Of a stretch of 64,000 bases of DNA, positions 14,501-25,600 are shown one piece after another (the stretch's first letter is position 1; each line of letters starts with the position of its first letter). The translations under genes were made by a program, and so were the position numbers. The notes beneath the pieces were generated by a model. That model ran no database searches. It worked only from the letters and a program-made list of their open reading frames with translations, and was not told where the DNA came from. The stretch comes from Thamnaconus septentrionalis (lineage: Eukaryota > Chordata > Actinopteri > Tetraodontiformes > Monacanthidae): contig CM020514.1 in assembly GCA_009823395.1 (NCBI GenBank), forward strand, positions 6,523,966 to 6,587,965, in the 5' to 3' direction.

Positions 14501-17500
14501 ATTTTTCAGGTAGTAACAGTTTGCAGTGTGCATTTGGTTTATGGTGGAAAAATGTTGTCCGTGTTGTCTTCAACATATGGTTAAATTTGAGCTACTTTTA
14601 AAGTAGTGGACGATGAAGATGTTGGAAAAAAAGGTGCAATGGTTTTGAGTAAGTCCAAAGCAACTGTGCAAACATCTACAACCTGTCTAAATTAGCACGC
14701 TAGATGTGTTGTGGTCGTGTACTGCTGCATTTGAGCATTCAATTAATGCCAGAAAAAAAAGAAGTAACAAGGACAAGTAAGTGTCCTTGGAATGAAAATA
14801 AATTACACATATTTAAATGCAGGCCATTAAATCAATAAGGCACCTCTGTAACTCAAGATCACAAGACGACCACCTCATGGTTTTTCACTTCTCGCACTTT
14901 GTGCCTGTGAAATGTGGAGGAGCATCAAACACAGATAACAGATGGTGGGATGGATATATTGAAGAAAGCGGCAAAGGAAACTAAAATGAGGTGCAGAGGA
15001 ACATCTCACGGATGGTACCTACCATCTACAAACACCCTTTCTGAGGATGGTGAGAGGATTTGTGGCTCTGACTGGATAGTTCGTTCTGAAAGCAGAACAA
15101 AGACAAGAGCTTTGTTTACCATTCTCTTACACACTTTATTTATTTATTTGTTTATTTTTAAAGTAACTTGCAATTTATTTAATGTACTTTCAAAATATTC
15201 CAGGATTTAAGGATATAATACTTTAAAAGCAAAGTAAAAAAAAATAAAAATTAATGTATGTTGGACTAGACATCAGATTCTGCATCAAATTGTACATATT
15301 TTTATTGGTTTCATAGATGAGGATGAGAAGCTATTTCACCGAGCAGTTTAAGCCTCCTGGAGGCAGATGACGTGCACTGCCGTTGATTGTACTTCCAGGT
15401 ACAAATACAGGTGTAGACGCCCTCACTGTCTTTGGTGGCATTAGGAACTTGAAGGTCACCTTTACTCTGTCCTAGAAGAGGCTTGAAGTCCTGCAGCAGT
15501 CGGAACACAACAGAGGGAGAGTATGAATGCACTGTTATAATGATGAAAAACATTGTATATGTACATATTGTATTGTATTGTATTGCATTGCATTGTATTG
15601 TATGTATTACAGCCCTTTATACCTTTTTATAATTCTTTCAATAGCTTAAACAAAGTTTAAATACTCTCCCTGGCCACTGTGTCTCTAACTCTCCAGTATT
15701 CTGTACCCGTCAAAGCAGATGACCGCAATCCGGAGTCGGGGTCTGCTTGAGGTTTCTTCCAACTGGGGAGTTTTTAAACGCCACTGTCGCTTCATGCTTG
15801 CTTTGCACAGATCAGTTGGTTTTTCTTTTGATTGTTCAATGACCTCTCAGATACCTTTTGATGTGATTTAGTGCTTTAGAAATAAAAGTTGATTGACTGA
15901 TTGATTGAAAATACATGTACTTCAAAACATCAGAGATAATTCCTTTTTGAACAGGTTGTCATAAGACCGGCTTCTGTCGTTAGTTTTATCAGAAGTGGAA
16001 GTCACTTTTTGAGCAAACACTTCTTTGAAGAAGTTTTAAGCAAACATTTCTTTGAGGACGTTTTAAAAAGTTTGATGCACGCTAACAAGGCTACAAAAGA
16101 AGAGCTGTGTAGTACAGAGCTGCGTGTCAGCTGGGTTAAACAGGGATCAACAAAACCACCAGAAGAGTACTAGAGTTTGAGGAAACACTATCAAGAAGCT
16201 GTTACGGTTTTTGGTTGAATGTGTGTATTAGAGGAAGTTGTTTGAAGTTATGCAGTTTCCATGATGCTAATTCTAATGCCAAAGGTTTGATGGAAACACT
16301 CTAGTGTCATATTAGAAAACAACAACAACGACAACAAATTCAATGGAATAAAATAGCACTGAAGGCTTTTTTTCTGAGCAAATGAGTTTGGCGCCACCTG
16401 TCTAATATCACGTCACACATTCAATAGGAAGTGTTAGTTTAATTGAAACCCAAAATGGCTGGTCCACATGAAGGTGGCAATCACCTTCCCAATTTTTCCT
16501 CCCCCTTAAAAAGATTTGTGTGGGCTGATGGACATGTTAAAAAAAAAAAAAAAAAAAGTTGTGTTCACGAGGGAGGAATAATGTCGCTGTATGGTAACAT
16601 GCAATAACAACAAAGATTCTAAATTCTTTTTCTCAATGCCTATATGGCTGTGGATAGAGGAACCGCACCTTCATCCAGCTCATCGTCCCGTTCATGGTCA
16701 AACAGATGTTTTTTGCAGGATCTGGACACGGGATCAGTTTATTGGTGAACGAGTTTTTGATTTCTTCGTACAGGAGTAAGGTGTTGTTTGCCGCTTTCAA
16801 GACATTTATTTCCACGTGGTGTTTGTAGCAGTCTTCTGGCGTGTTCTCTCTAGAAAAAAAGGTGAACAAATGTGACCCAGATTGGAGGTTCTGGTGCCTC
16901 GAAGGGTAGAAATCTGGGGCTGAAAGTTATACATTGGGTTTTTCTACGTTTCACCCGCTTTAGAAGTAATGAAAACGTTTTGCACGGATGAATGCCCTTA
17001 CATAGCTGTGTAATTTCCAGAGTCCTCAGGTCTGAGGTCCATGAAGAGGAGAGCACCTCCCCGGTAGTGAACTCTCTGGTTTTGGTCAGTGGAGATTGGC
17101 TCAGTTAAGGAGTCGTCCCTGTACCACGTCACCTCATCATTGGAGAGGTTTTGTCCCATATCGTAGGGCACAAAATAAAACTGTTCCCCTATCACGAGTC
17201 TTCTGAGCTCCTCATCAAGGTCGATACACTGGTGTTCATCTGGTTCGAGCGGAGCTGCGTTGAAGAGGAGAAGGCGAAGAGTGAGACCATAAAAATTGAC
17301 GGGCGTATTTGTCATTAAAAGAAGAGATAACAGAATCAAAAAATGATGTTCTTTGAGGTAAATAAACGTTAAAATAAACATATAACATATACAATGACAG
17401 ATGTTTTAATATCAATCTGTTAGTTCAAATAGAAATTTAGATGGAAATTTGAAATGATAATAATAATAATAACAATAACAATAATAATAATAAGTAAATG

Positions 17501-17815
17501 TTCATTTGGTATGAAAAAATAACCATAAGTTTAACGCAGCCAAACAAACCAAATAACCACAAACAAAGTAATTCTATAATCATATATATACCCAATACCA
17601 TCAATTCATTTGCAGCAACAGCATCTTTTTAGAAGGGCTAACTCAGCACTTTGAGTGCAAACATTGTTCACATCCACATTTACGATCACATCATTACAGC
17701 CACCCAGACAAACCCATTAGCAGACGGCTCCTTTCATCCCAGTGAGCCTCTCACCTGTGGACGCGAGCGGACTCATCACCACCACGATGACGGACAGAAG
17801 TCGGAAAGTTTCCAT
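11575..17815 (-). CDS. il18r1: Interleukin-18 receptor 1-like receptor
   Basis: Eleven coding exons: 17755-17815, 17002-17254, 16669-16849, 15340-15490, 15023-15085, 13897-14020, 13389-13537, 13168-13305, 12687-12851, 12054-12193, 11575-11886. They join in frame to 578 residues. A signal peptide ([17 protein letters not shown]) precedes three Ig domains, a transmembrane helix (about residues 331-350) and a TIR with box 1 AYDAYVVY, box 2 [15 protein letters not shown] and box 3 [13 protein letters not shown]. Features favouring IL18R1 are the juxtamembrane [28 protein letters not shown] in the TIR, and an Ig1 lacking the central cysteines ([15 protein letters not shown]) while keeping an outer pair (HQC, EDC). 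Its place after the ST2-like gene also fits. It would bind IL-18 and signal with IL18RAP. The exon 7 and TIR1 exon donors are both GTCAGC. The PGE of box 2 and ILTP are ST2-like, so a second IL1RL1-type paralogue remains possible. Confidence 0.72.
14346..14396. repeat. GAGAT pentanucleotide microsatellite
   Basis: About nine GAGAT units in the intron between Ig3 exons 15023-15085 and 13897-14020 and next to no coding sequence. Confidence 0.9.
15650..15905 (+). mobile_element. Old interspersed repeat with a TTGAT-type tail
   Basis: Resembles a very common fish repeat: GGGGTCTGCTTGAGGTTTCT, GCCACTGTCGCTTCATGCTT, GTGATTTAGTGCTTTAGAAA, then a GATTGATTGA tail. It lies in an intron of the IL18R1-like gene. 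Confidence 0.55.
17456..17494. repeat. AAT trinucleotide repeat
   Basis: AAT units with AAC interruptions, in an intron of the IL18R1-like gene. Confidence 0.85.
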
Positions 17816-18630
17816 TCGCTGGACAAAACAGGGCACGCTAACAAAACAACAACGGAACCACGTTATGCAACATGTGAAACTGAGAGAAGAATGATAGAAT
17901 CGAGGCGTGTTCACCAATGAAAGATACAGGCGAGGCAGGAAATTCTTTGCACGAGAACAAGGCTGTCAAGAGATTTGGGCATTTGATTGCTCTCTGCAAC
18001 CTTCCTTTTTCCACGAAGATGCAGCTTCGTTTAGAAGTCACTGCTCTGCAGCACTACTGCAATTGTATTATGCTGCCCACAGTTAACAGTTCCACGATGC
18101 TCATTTACCTCCACAGCATTGTACTCTCGTCATCTCTGCAGAGATGGTGCCATGTCAGCAAGTGTTTAGTTTTTTTTTTTTAGATGTGTTCCTTTAAAGC
18201 CATTTTTGCTTTTTGTAGTGTGATTGTTTTTTGTTTTTCAGTGAGGATGTTAACAAGGATAGGAGAGGTCATTAAAAAGCCTGACAAAACAAGCCATCGC
18301 AGCAACATGCAGCTGTAGCACGTCCATTAATCTGCAGTCGCAGCTGCTTGTCTGCTGAACTCCTTCACCCTCAGCTCTTACTGCTAACGCTAGTCGCTCA
18401 GCAGAGATCTAATCAGGTTGTTTGCTGGAAATCTATCAAGGCTTGTAATCTCAGTAAAGCCCTCATCCGCTGCTTCTGCTGCATGGCTTTTCGTAGAGCT
18501 TTTTAATTTTGATTTTTTTTTTTTGCACTGACCTTCTGCATTGATTGTTATACATTAGACCAATAGGAAGCAACTTATAAACAGAACCAAATGAGAAAAC
18601 CCGTCTGTCTAATGGAATGTTAGACTAAAA

Positions 18631-18632
18631 TA

Positions 18633-18722
<90 letters not shown>
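18631..18722. repeat. AT microsatellite
   Basis: About 45 AT units directly before the SINE head at 18731. Confidence 0.9.
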
Positions 18723-18723
<1 letters not shown>

Positions 18724-18730
18724 CAACATA

Positions 18731-19086
18731 TATGGCGCAGTGGTTAGCGCTGCCGCCTCACAGCAAGAAGGTCGTGGGTTCGATTCCGGGGCCCGGGCCT
18801 GTGACCTTTCTGTGTGGAGTTTGCATGTTCTCCCGTGTCTGCGTGGGTTCTCTCCGGGTTCTCCGGCTTCCTCCCACACTCCAAAAAACATGCATGTGAG
18901 GTCAATTGAATATTCTAAATTGTCCGTAGGTGTGCATGTGAGTGTGAATGGTTGTTTGTTTCTATGTGGCCCCACGATGAACTGGCGATCCAGGGTGTAC
19001 CCTGCCTTCGCCCCTAAGACAGCTGGGATAGGCTCAGCAGACCCCGTGACCCTGAATAGGAATAGCGGGTATAGAAGATGAATGAA

Positions 19087-19090
<4 letters not shown>
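18731..19090 (+). mobile_element. tRNA-headed teleost SINE-type repeat
   Basis: Starts with a tRNA-like head (GCGCAGTGGTTAGCGCTGCC, then the B-box-like GGTTCGATTCC). It continues with the fish-repeat body (TTTGCATGTTCTCCCGTGTC, CTGGCGATCCAGGGTGTACC) and ends in a short GAATGAAT tail. It is the best-preserved copy here and lies in the first intron of the IL18R1-like gene, flanked by AT repeats on both sides. Confidence 0.75.
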
Positions 19091-19129
<39 letters not shown>

Positions 19130-19145
19130 TTCATTCATCTTCTAT
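19071..19145. repeat. 75-base near-perfect palindrome (SINE tails facing each other)
   Basis: ATAGAAGATGAATGAATG (19071-19088) is the 3' end of the adjacent SINE. Its exact complement lies at 19128-19145, with AT repeat between. The interior is self-complementary, so the whole is a palindrome. Confidence 0.7.
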
Positions 19146-19150
19146 ATATA

Positions 19151-19196
<46 letters not shown>

Positions 19197-19486
19197 ACAT
19201 ATAAAAGAAATTTAAATTTTTTACGCTGACATTTAAAACTCTTACAGCAGCCGTTTCTTTGATACTATATATATACAGTATAAAAGAAATAAGTTTTGGA
19301 CGCCGTCAGCAATAACAAAATCAACTAAAACTGCACAAGCTCCCTATTGCATTGATCCAAGGATGTGGAATTGTTCGGCCCTTTCTGTACATAAATATAT
19401 TTTTATCCATCATTAAACACAAGATAACAGAAAAAAAAAAATCAATATGTGAACTGCATAAATAACTGTGCAGCGAGATCACTCAC

Positions 19487-19563
19487 CTCAGCAGCGGGAT
19501 GTTTTGGCGTCTCGATGGAGTGGACTTGGCTGAGCTGTCTCCCCCCAGCGCCTCAGTTTTATA
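19487..19563 (-). promoter_or_regulatory. Candidate IL18R1-like promoter (TATA) and noncoding first exon
   Basis: A canonical TATAAAA on the minus strand (19557-19563) is followed about 30 bases later by a segment without ATG that ends in a strong donor (GCTGAG then GTGAGTG, exon end 19487). The coding exon has an acceptor three bases before its ATG (TTTTGTCCAG, exon start 17818). Transcription would start near 19533, with a 1.7-kb first intron. Confidence 0.6.
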
Positions 19564-19589
19564 GCTGATCGGTGTGGGTGCGACGGTGA

Positions 19590-21860
19590 CTAAAGTGGGT
19601 GGTTGTGCACATGTTCATGCAGGTTGTCCCGCCTCCTTCCCTTTCCCATGTATTCTGATTAAACGGTTCCACCGCCACACTCACTATGAAGAAAAACATT
19701 TATTCCCAGCTAAAGCGTTTGTTTGTTTCCTTAAGAGATTAAGGAAACAGTGAACGTCCATCCATTTTCAATATAGATGCAGGTGCTAGGATACAAGCCC
19801 GTGACTAAGTCTGTTTCCCAAGTTACCAATCGATTATGCAGGAAGATAGTATTATCTTTGGCGGATTCTGTTTGATTGTGTCATTGTGCAGAGCACTTTG
19901 CCAGCTCCCGGTGTACACACTCCATCCAGAAACACTAAACTGATTCCTTCTCTGCAAGTTATTTGCTAGTGTTTGTTAGTTTTTTTGTTTTGTTTTGTTT
20001 TTTTGTCTGTGAAGGAACACAAACCCCTGCGTTTCCTGAGTAAGGGATTCCCCTTCTGTGGCTCACGCACCCCAAATGCCACACAAGGGTTTTTTTTTTT
20101 TTTTCTTTGATGTATACGGGTTTAGTCACACTGCATTCGCTCTCACCACAAGGAAGTCAACTGTTGCTGACATCGTAGAGGACGAGAGGTCTGGACATGG
20201 GTCATTTGCTTCTGAGGTGATGACAAGTCACTGCTGACTAGCCAACTCTTGTGCAACCCTTTCCTCTTTTCTGCACATTTGGTGAGCTGGTCAATTTCAA
20301 ACCGCTTCAGTCATCGTGGACGTCAGTCATCCATATCGGATGTCAACGTGACACTTCATAAATGCCACCTCCACACCCAGCGTCATCCACGCCGCGCCTG
20401 ACTAATCCTGACATTCCCTGGAAAGTGGGCTCTCACCCAGACTTGTGACAGCAATTTCAAATTTAGCATTTTGGATTTTTTTCTGCTCCACACGCCTCCT
20501 CCCTGGCCTTCCAAACCCTCGTCTTTCAGTTTCCAACTTTAGCGTAACTCTAAAAAAATATATTTTACTGTCTCTCCTCTCTTCATGAATCAAATCAAAT
20601 CAAATCAAATTTAATTTGTATCGCCCAGATTCACAAACATTGACTTTGACTTCCCTCAAAGGGCGTTACATTCTGTACAGATGCAACACCTTCTAACTTA
20701 GACCATAAAAACACAGAGAAAACAGAGAAACCTCAGAGAGAGAAGGGAGGGGTCCTTTGCTCAAGCATCATAGATCACAACAGCGCTTGAATTGAATGGT
20801 GAATATTGCCAAAGACAGAGGAGTCCACCACTAGGTGGAGGCGCCCAGACGCTGATGATGAGGCATCTAACCATTACACTCCCGTGTGCACCTTTCCTCC
20901 ACGCCCACCACACATTTCTCTGCCCATTCCAACTAAAATCCTCTCCGCATTCCCACACTCTTTGTTCACCCCAGGTTCCTTTATTCCGTCTTCACCTCTA
21001 TTTCCCGTAACCTCCCTTGTTCCAAGATTCCTCGGAATTCATTGAGGGTGAGAAGATAAAGCCAAGTTTTTTCTCATTATAAGAGCTTTGTAAATAGCAT
21101 GTCTGTCGTGTTGTTGACATTGTATTGCTAGGTAATGGAGCTCTGAGCGGGGCTCTGATTCCATGCCAAAGTCAATATTATGAGTTCCTCGAAGACTTTG
21201 TTTTCCATGTGTTGTTCAACTGTATCCACGTGTCTTGGCTCGTTGGCAAATAAACAGCTTGGTAACAGGCCTTGTTGAAGTTGTGTTGGAAGCAACTTTA
21301 TTTAGCGGATGCTACATGTTTTGTATTTGCCTGTTGCTGCATTCTTTAAAATACATTGTTTTGGGTTTTTTGTCGTTGTTGTCGTTGTTCCTCTTGTTTT
21401 GCTGCCAGGCAACAGGAGCAGCCAGTAACTGTATGGGTGGTGCCTTCCAGACTCAGACTGGCTTCCCTGGAAATCCAGGACACTTAAACGTTTCCATTTC
21501 GACTAAAGAAGGTACGAAGAATCAATCGGTGGGGCGTTTCTCCCTGCCGTGCATAAACATTTTCAGTTTTTTTTTCTTGACTATCGTTTTAAAAAATCCA
21601 TGAATCAACCACGTGCACTAGATTGGAAAAATGAATCTATCACATGGGACACTTGTGAGTAAAGAATATATGAATGTAGTTTGTCACATTGCATTACCAT
21701 ATATCAGTATTTATCATCTTTTGTGTCTGTGACACACAGCAACAACAAACAAACAAACAACAAACATTTGTATTAACAACATGATTTACTGGTTTTCTTT
21801 CTAGAAATGTGAACATAGGTCATATGAGCTTGGTGTGTGAGTGACTTGGTGAAGCTTTGG
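19590..21860. other. Intergenic region between the IL18R1-like and ST2-like genes
   Basis: About 2.3 kb between the inferred promoter of the IL18R1-like gene and the inferred 3' end of the ST2-like gene. It contains an interspersed repeat (20585-20790). A 122-codon open frame near 21.2-21.6 kb (plus) is leucine- and serine-rich with no recognised domain. Confidence 0.5.
20585..20790 (-). mobile_element. Old interspersed repeat with an ATCAA head on the plus strand
   Basis: Begins with AATCAAATCAAATCAAATTT and TTTGTATCGCCCAGATTCAC and continues with AACCTCAGAGAGAGAAGG, as in common fish repeat ends. Orientation and family are uncertain. Confidence 0.45.
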
Positions 21861-21867
21861 GCTTATT

Positions 21868-21873
21868 TTTATT
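21868..21873 (-). terminator. Possible polyadenylation signal of the ST2-like gene
   Basis: AATAAA on the minus strand about 810 bases after the stop codon, in T-rich plus-strand sequence. It was the first canonical hexamer I noticed downstream. Confidence 0.3.
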
Positions 21874-22686
21874 TTTTGACACTTTTTGGAGTCATTGCGT
21901 TTCAAAATGGAATGCTGCCATTTGGTTTTTATTCTAAGAAGTGTGATCTGGTATGTGTGTTGTCTTGCAATTTATAGGTCTATTTGTGTCTTTACAATGT
22001 AAAGACACTAAAAAGTGTAAGATTTGCTCGAAAAATCTTAATGTTTTGTCGCAAAACATCAAGGCTAGCATTGGTTTGTAATATGCACGAATGGTTGTGC
22101 ACTTTGTCGTTATGTGTTGTCATGTGCATGTTTTTTATCAACATGCTTTTTTAAATGAATTGTTTCCGCACAGAATTTTCAAATCAGGCCACTACTCCCA
22201 CAAAGCAAGTGGGAAGTATATCAGCAGACATACGAGAGACACAGATACAACAATAGTGCAAACGTCATGGCAAATTTTCTGTCCTTCCTGCAATCACATA
22301 CACAACTGATGAATACAAAAATCTTGCTGATTTCTTTTTTTTTAAATAAATACATGCAAAAATAAATAAAATCAAATAGCTGCATAAACGCAGACCTAAC
22401 ATTGAAAAGTAAACAAAGTACTTAAAGGACACACACAAGAACACTTGGCATTTCAGTGTGAGACCACCTGGGTTTGGCACCCAAAAAGAGGTAATATGGA
22501 TTTTCATTATGCCAGTTTCTACTGTACGTGGCAGCATAGACAACATGAAACGCACACTTGGAGAGTGAGATTGAAGCGCTTCCCTTCACCGGTCCTTCTT
22601 TGAGCTGCTCTGTCTGCGTGGGTTCTTCAAAGGGGTTCTTCGGTTCCCGTTTGCTGGAGCACAAACTGATCCGCTTCTGCCACTCT

Positions 22687-25600
22687 TCAGGTTACAATCC
22701 TGAGTTTCCCCATCGGCACGGAGGGCATTTGATAGATCATATTCTTCCAAAAGTTTCTGTTCATGAACAGCTTGGGGAGTCTGCTGGTCGCAAGGGAAGG
22801 GTTTTCCCACTTCAGCGCCCCTTGTTTTCTCTTGATGTAGCGGAGAGATTCGGGCAGGTGACTGTAATCCACCGAGCCTAGCGCAGCAGACAAAAAAACA
22901 ACGGTATTAATCTATGGTATTACTATTAAGATCAGTATCAAAATATCTGAGCCAAGTTCAACTAATGCTGGCTTCAATCACACAAGCAGTTTCAACTCAA
23001 CGCTCCAAAAATATAAACACTGCCCCCTTGTGGCTCAAACTTTTTAGGCAGAATAATAATAAAAATAAAAAAAAATCTGCGAGCAGAGTATACTACTGTA
23101 GACTGATTTTTTAAATTATTTTTTATGCTTATATTTTTACACAGCGTTTTAATGTGCTCACCTATCTCCACCAGAACCACTTTGGGATCGTTCTGCATCA
23201 ACGCATCGAAAAGGCCGATTTTCTGCTCGTAAGCCAGCTGGTTCGGGTCGTCGCACAAGAACTCGTCCTCCCGGTCTTCGTCATGAGTCAATCTCTTTGC
23301 CACGGGGGACAGGATGATTATCAGCCTGCGGCACTGGCGCATCGCGGCGGCAACGGCATCGTGCATCGCTGCAACAGATGAATTGAGTCAATGATTTTGT
23401 TTGTTTTTTGTTTTTTAACAAAGAGGCATACAGGTATCAGGACAAGAAGCAACCCCTGCACACTGCTCTGAAAAACCACAGAAGAAGATCTGGAAGAGGA
23501 AACTACTGAGCAGTGAGTCCTGCTAATGAGATTAGCATCGGCATCGCTGTTGCACTACGGCAACTTTAGCAGAGAACGCATTGCTTTAACACGAACAGAA
23601 AAACAAGAAACAGCGCAGAAGACTTTTCATGGTGGACAACAAATTATTATACTTCTACTTCCCAACCACTGGAAACATTTCTGCTGAAACGTCATAGCTA
23701 GCCTAGCTAGCCACAGGCTGTCTTGCATTGATTTGTTGATTTGCCACGTATTGCCTGGTATATGCAAATTGAGGTTCAGAGAAAATATTCTGAATGTGAA
23801 ATAGGTTCCAAGGAACTTTTAAAGGAGCTCTAAAGTAAAAATCACAGATATGTAATTTATTGCGCCGCAAGTATGCCACCACAAACCGGCTCCCCGCACA
23901 TCGTCAGCAGCCTGACGCTGAACATGATGCCGCTGCTTTTGTGCAAAGCAGGATATGGGTTTCTAGCTGTATTCCGTGTATTGCTGCTCCAAAAAAAAAA
24001 AAAAAAAAAAAAGGCAAATCCTTCACATTACGGTTAAACCCGGTAAAATAATAAAGGAAAATTATTCTACAAGGCAATGATCGAGGTGATGATCCAGACC
24101 TTCACCAGGGCAGTCGTCCCGTCCTCTGATGTAAAGGGAGTAGCCGTGTTGCTTTTCCAGTTTCTCTGGAAGGGCCGAGAGGGCAAAGCTCACCACATCG
24201 GCAGCACTGCTGGCGGCGGGATGACGGAGGAAACTTACGTAAGCGTCGTAAAGCTTCCCATTAGGAGCTGTTCAGAGGACGAGTCACAGAAAGGTTCTCA
24301 TCAACAATTGAGGTCATTTACAGGTCTAGGGTCATTAGACAATGTAAAATCCTCCGGCATTTCCCCCGCACGCCCTTTTCCACTATTCTGCTGAATTCAA
24401 TTAGGTGAAGTTCTCCAGAGTTGCAAGAGCACCTTTTTTTTTGAAGAAACGCGTCCGCAGTCGTCTGTGAGCCAACAACAGATCGATTTTGAACAAGAGG
24501 AAGACGGCGAGCAGCGCCAGAGCCAGGAGTGACGGAGTAAGGCAAGTGGCAATGGTGGCGTGGAAAGCGCTGTGGTCGGCTGCAAAAACATCCCAATGAG
24601 GTTTTGGGAGAATTAGAAACAAGAAAATCCAGCAGCACTGGAAAAAGACTATCAGGAGACGTGCATCTCTAAACAATCCCATGCCCTAAGTAAAGTTATT
24701 GAGTGCTTTGTCATTGTATTTGTTATGACCTGCAATTCGTATAGAGGAGATTCTATGTACTTTAAATGATCACATTTTAAAGCAAGCAAAATTACAAAAA
24801 AAAAGCATAATTTCATTCACAGTGAAAACATTTGTCTTTTCAATAAAGAAGTGGTTCTTTTGTTTTTATCTGAGTTTACTACATCTTTGTTGTTAGAACT
24901 GCTGCTTTAGAATAAAACAAGTTGTTGTAACGTGTTTTGCATCACTCCGTTTCAAACAACATAACATGTAGCACCTTCCTGGAGCCACATCACTCCAGAT
25001 GCCTCATCCGCTGGGCTCCAAACGTGACACCGAATGGGTACGTTCAGAAACTCTTGACGAACTTCGAGGATGGTCAGAGTCAACAGGTGGAACACTTTCT
25101 TGTTTTTTAGGACTCTGAAAGCAGGAGGGTGAGTGAATTAACCGAAACAGAATCCGCTCAAATGGCTCATTCTGAACATGGCGGGAGAAACATTAAGCTG
25201 GACAACACAATTTAAAGGTCCCATAATGCACCCGCTTTTTTGAGACGCAAGACAGAGTGCAAGATCATGTTGAATGTAACGACAAAGTATATTGCAAACA
25301 GTGTTTTCTGATGTCCCACTGAGGCTAAAAGTCAAAAATGACAAAAAGGCCAAACCGATCCATGTTGTGGAAAACAATGTGACCTCCCTCCCCACTTTAG
25401 AGAATTGGTCATTATCATTAGTAAATGAAAAGTTGCTTCTTGGTTTTTACTGGGTCTTTAGGTTTTCATCCCAGAATCCAGTCGCTGCACACGCAGTTAA
25501 TTACACATATATAATAAACTGCGGGGTTGGTGTCCAGGGAGGGCCCAGTGTGGACGTCATAAAGGGCTTAGATCACGGTTCATGAATAATTAACCAAGCA

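Noticed and set aside
18731..18810. Possible tRNA gene from A-box and B-box-like motifs
   Set aside because: The sequence continues into a SINE body and does not form a cloverleaf by eye.
22422..22810. Minus-strand open frames downstream of and overlapping the last ST2-like exon
   Set aside because: They are in other frames or past the TGA at 22687-22689; the TIR ends normally with FWKNMIYQMP and a short tail.
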